Source: Ligustrum vulgare
Lineage: Eukaryota; Streptophyta; Magnoliopsida; Lamiales; Oleaceae
NCBI GenBank assembly: GCA_963555705.1
Contig: OY743176.1
Coordinates: 44,841,026 to 44,905,025 of the forward strand
Reading direction: 5' to 3'
Length of the DNA: 64,000 nucleotides
A model generated the notes under the pieces. That model did not search any database, was not told the DNA's origin, and was given only the letters and a program-made list of their open reading frames with translations. The translations under genes and the position numbers were made by a program. Of the stretch, positions 61,812 through 64,000 are shown one piece after another; within the stretch, counting starts at the first letter, position 1; each line of letters opens with the position of its first letter.

Positions 61812-62830
61812 GATGCTCTGTTGTCCGAGGTGAGCAACATTTTTTGGATATTGGTTTAATAATACGAGAAATTGGTTAACTATTGAAAACCGACTAAAGT
61901 GACTTCGTGTCGACTTCGGTTAAATACTCAAACCCGACCCAATCCGTTTAGGAAAATTAGTTTGCCACTTCGACGCAAAATATATCGGATGAATGAGAAA
62001 TTACGGAAAAATAAAAAAATTATGGTAAAAATTTTTTGCTCATGCGATCGCACATTTTAATACCATGTGATCACACGTCAACTGATTAAATTTCGGTTTA
62101 ACGTAAAGCCATGTGGTTGCATGGATTATAAGCGTGCGATTGCACAGTTATCCTGAAAATGTGCATCTTTTGGAAGAGTTGCATGGTTTGGAAGGGTTGC
62201 ATGGTTTGACTTCAACCTCTTCGTCCACAACCCTTCATACTCTATAAATAAGACCCTTGTTGTGTCCTATTCCACAGACCAATGATATGTAATAACACTA
62301 TCATTCTCTCATCTCCTCTTAAATCAATATTCTTTCATTTGTTGCGTAATTTTGATATTCTTGTTCATTTCATTTTTTGGAATACAAAAGTCAAAATTCT
62401 GATTCGTTGTTCATGTGTTTTGAACTGCTACAAAAATAAGTAGGAGTCGTTATATTTTGAGAGTCGATTGTCATAATCCTAGGCACCGTTGTAGGACAAA
62501 TTCGACTTAAGGACAAAGTGTTTAACACTTGTCTCGACTTTGTTCTTTTCTTCTCTTTTCTTGTTTTTCATTTCGTTATTCCGTCCATTTATTGGCACGG
62601 ACTTCATATATATATTCTATTTTTTTGGAATCACTATATACAATATATTTCAATAACATTATATTACTTGACATTCAATGAAGGTGCGTTAAGTATCTCA
62701 TTTAAAAATTATTTAAATACTTGACTCATTTTCATTTGAAATCGGATAACTTAATGTTCATCTCGAGCGATAGAGCAAAATCGCTTTATAGGCACCGTGC
62801 AACGTAGTACTCCAGCTAGTGAGCAATAAA
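61812..62830 (+). repeat. probable solo LTR (borders approximate)
   Basis: Begins about TGTTGTCCGAGGTGAGCAAC. It has a palindrome cluster ATGCGATCGCAC, ATGTGATCACAC, GTGCGATTGCAC at 62042-62145, a TATA box CTCTATAAATAAGACC near 62240, and a polyadenylation-like AT-rich part beyond. The architecture is that of an LTR U3-R-U5, but no PBS, PPT, second LTR or target duplication was found. Confidence 0.5.
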
Positions 62831-63419
62831 AGTATCCCAGGTTTTTCAATGATGTGTCAAGATTTGATTGTCAAAAAGACAAGGAAATAGGGAGAGAAGA
62901 TCTAGACACGGTAAGTTAAAAGTAACCCACTAACCCACTCAAGCAACTTTCTTTTCTTGGTTACTAATCCAGTACTTTGGATGTGATAGGGATGATAAAA
63001 TTTGAATGAAAAGAAAATAAATTTCAAGGTATTAAATTATTGAGAATTGAATTTTTTGGGAATTAAAAGTTTAATGTATTTGATTGATTTAATTTTTAAG
63101 TGAAAAAGTGAGAAATTTTTCAACTTTTGTTATTTGATTAAGATTATTTTTCATGAAAAATAAAGAAAAATTTAGTTATTTTAATAAATTTTTTAAATTT
63201 TTTTCACACATTTGTACTTGATAATAATAATGTTAATTTTGAAAAAAATAAATAAATCAATTAACAACAACAAAAAGGATCTAACGTGACGAAAATTGTA
63301 TAAGATTTTCCATGAAAAATAAAACCTCCTCCCCCTTGAAAAATAAATTCATCCAAAATAAGGAAAATACTGAATTTCGAGACAATTAAGAAAATGAATT
63401 CCTTGGAAAACTTAAAGCT
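62831..63419. other. no gene recognised; AT-rich spacer
   Basis: MITE-like AT-rich text (AATTTGAATGAAAAGAAAAT, TTTTTGGGAATTAAAAG) without definable ends. Confidence 0.45.
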
Positions 63420-63695
63420 TGTTTGGTAATGTGAAATTTTTTGATTTTTGTAATTTTTTTTAGTTTTTTGATGTATGTGTAGTTTAAAAATGTTTGAAAA
63501 GTCAAAAATGGTGGGCTTGACTAAGAATGGATGGTTGAGATTGAATTTGAAAAGTTGTGGTAAAAGTTTTACCTTTACCAAAAAAGCTCTTAGACAATCA
63601 AACAACGCAAAATTAAAAAATCACGTGAAGAATCATATTAAAAAATCACATAAAAAATCATATTTTCCATAAAAAACATTGGGTACCAAAAGCAG
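63420..63695. mobile_element. MITE family A copy 3 (longer)
   Basis: GCTTGTTTGGTAATGTGAAA at the left and GGGTACCAAAAGCAGC at the right are a loose inverted pair. The inside shares GGTGGGCTTGACTAAGAATG and GATGGTTGAGATTGAAT with copies 1 and 2. Confidence 0.5.
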
Positions 63696-64000
63696 CCTAA
63701 ATTGACATATCAATATCAATAAGCAATAAAAGGAGGTTGGTTGGTCGAAATTTTTTAGCATGCTTTATATTTGTGGCTAACACGTGAAAATTTTAGTTGG
63801 AACACTTCATTCAAAAACATTACAATGGCAAGCCACGGAGTTCTCATCCATGGTAAATATGTAATTGTACATTTTCCGAACATTTCAACACAGTAGCCCA
63901 TTGGGTAAAATGTTTATAAACAATACACACACACAGTGTAGGATTCAGAAATTTGATTCAGGAATTTTGTTCAGTTAGGATGATCGTTTAAAAAGTTTGT
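63696..64000. other. no gene recognised
   Basis: AT-rich end of the window with a short CA run (63934-63944). Confidence 0.5.

Overview
The window is nuclear DNA of a flowering plant, most likely a eudicot. The evidence is plant gene families (BAG/IQ co-chaperone, type I MADS-box, UDP-glucose dehydrogenase, LOG and hyccin fragments), spliceosomal introns, long AT-rich spacers and dense plant retrotransposons, Helitrons and MITEs. I see no rRNA, tRNA or CRISPR. The species cannot be told from sequence alone.

Layout. 1-780: Ty3/gypsy RT/RNase H relic (minus). 1463-2110: minisatellite with AAT tracts. 3487-4911: BAG8-like gene (minus, two exons, one apparent frameshift), with a DNA element just upstream. 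7644-8156: intronless type I (M-alpha, AGL62-like) MADS gene, with a long perfect foldback about 270 bp upstream. 9189-10557: broken UDP-glucose 6-dehydrogenase gene (minus). Its putative 5'UTR intron (about 10578-20202) holds a very young 8.1-kb LTR element (11334-19471, TSD CCCAT) with 2.38-kb LTRs, no gag-pol, and a captured antisense piece of a LOG cytokinin-activating enzyme gene. 20.7-24 kb: Helitron relic, RNase H relic, 5'-truncated Ty1/copia element with 3' LTR. 24783-33717: a Pack-MULE-like unit with about 190-bp inverted ends carrying a hyccin gene fragment, split by two copia insertions (25350-27998 and 28060-33315; the second has TSD GACAT). 34-34.8 kb: MITEs and a foldback. 35.1-41 kb: decayed full-coding Ty3/gypsy element. 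41.0-47.0 kb: copia RNase H relic interrupted at TSD AACAC by a non-autonomous gypsy-type element (41455-46629). 47611-61709: a 14.1-kb Helitron with a RepHel transposase gene and an RPA1-like gene, each carrying a few lesions. 61.8-62.8 kb: probable solo LTR. The rest is MITE and AT-rich spacer.

Only the BAG8-like and MADS genes look like possibly working host genes. BAG8 and UGD lying near each other recalls Arabidopsis chromosome 3 (At3g29310 and At3g29360, from memory), so this is probably an ancestral gene pair pushed apart and eroded by transposons.

The most unusual signals are: a GCGATCGC-type palindrome cluster repeatedly placed about 100-250 bp upstream of the TATA box in LTRs of otherwise unrelated retrotransposons; the young LTR element that has captured spliced LOG sequence; the hyccin Pack-MULE; and the nearly complete RepHel plus RPA Helitron.
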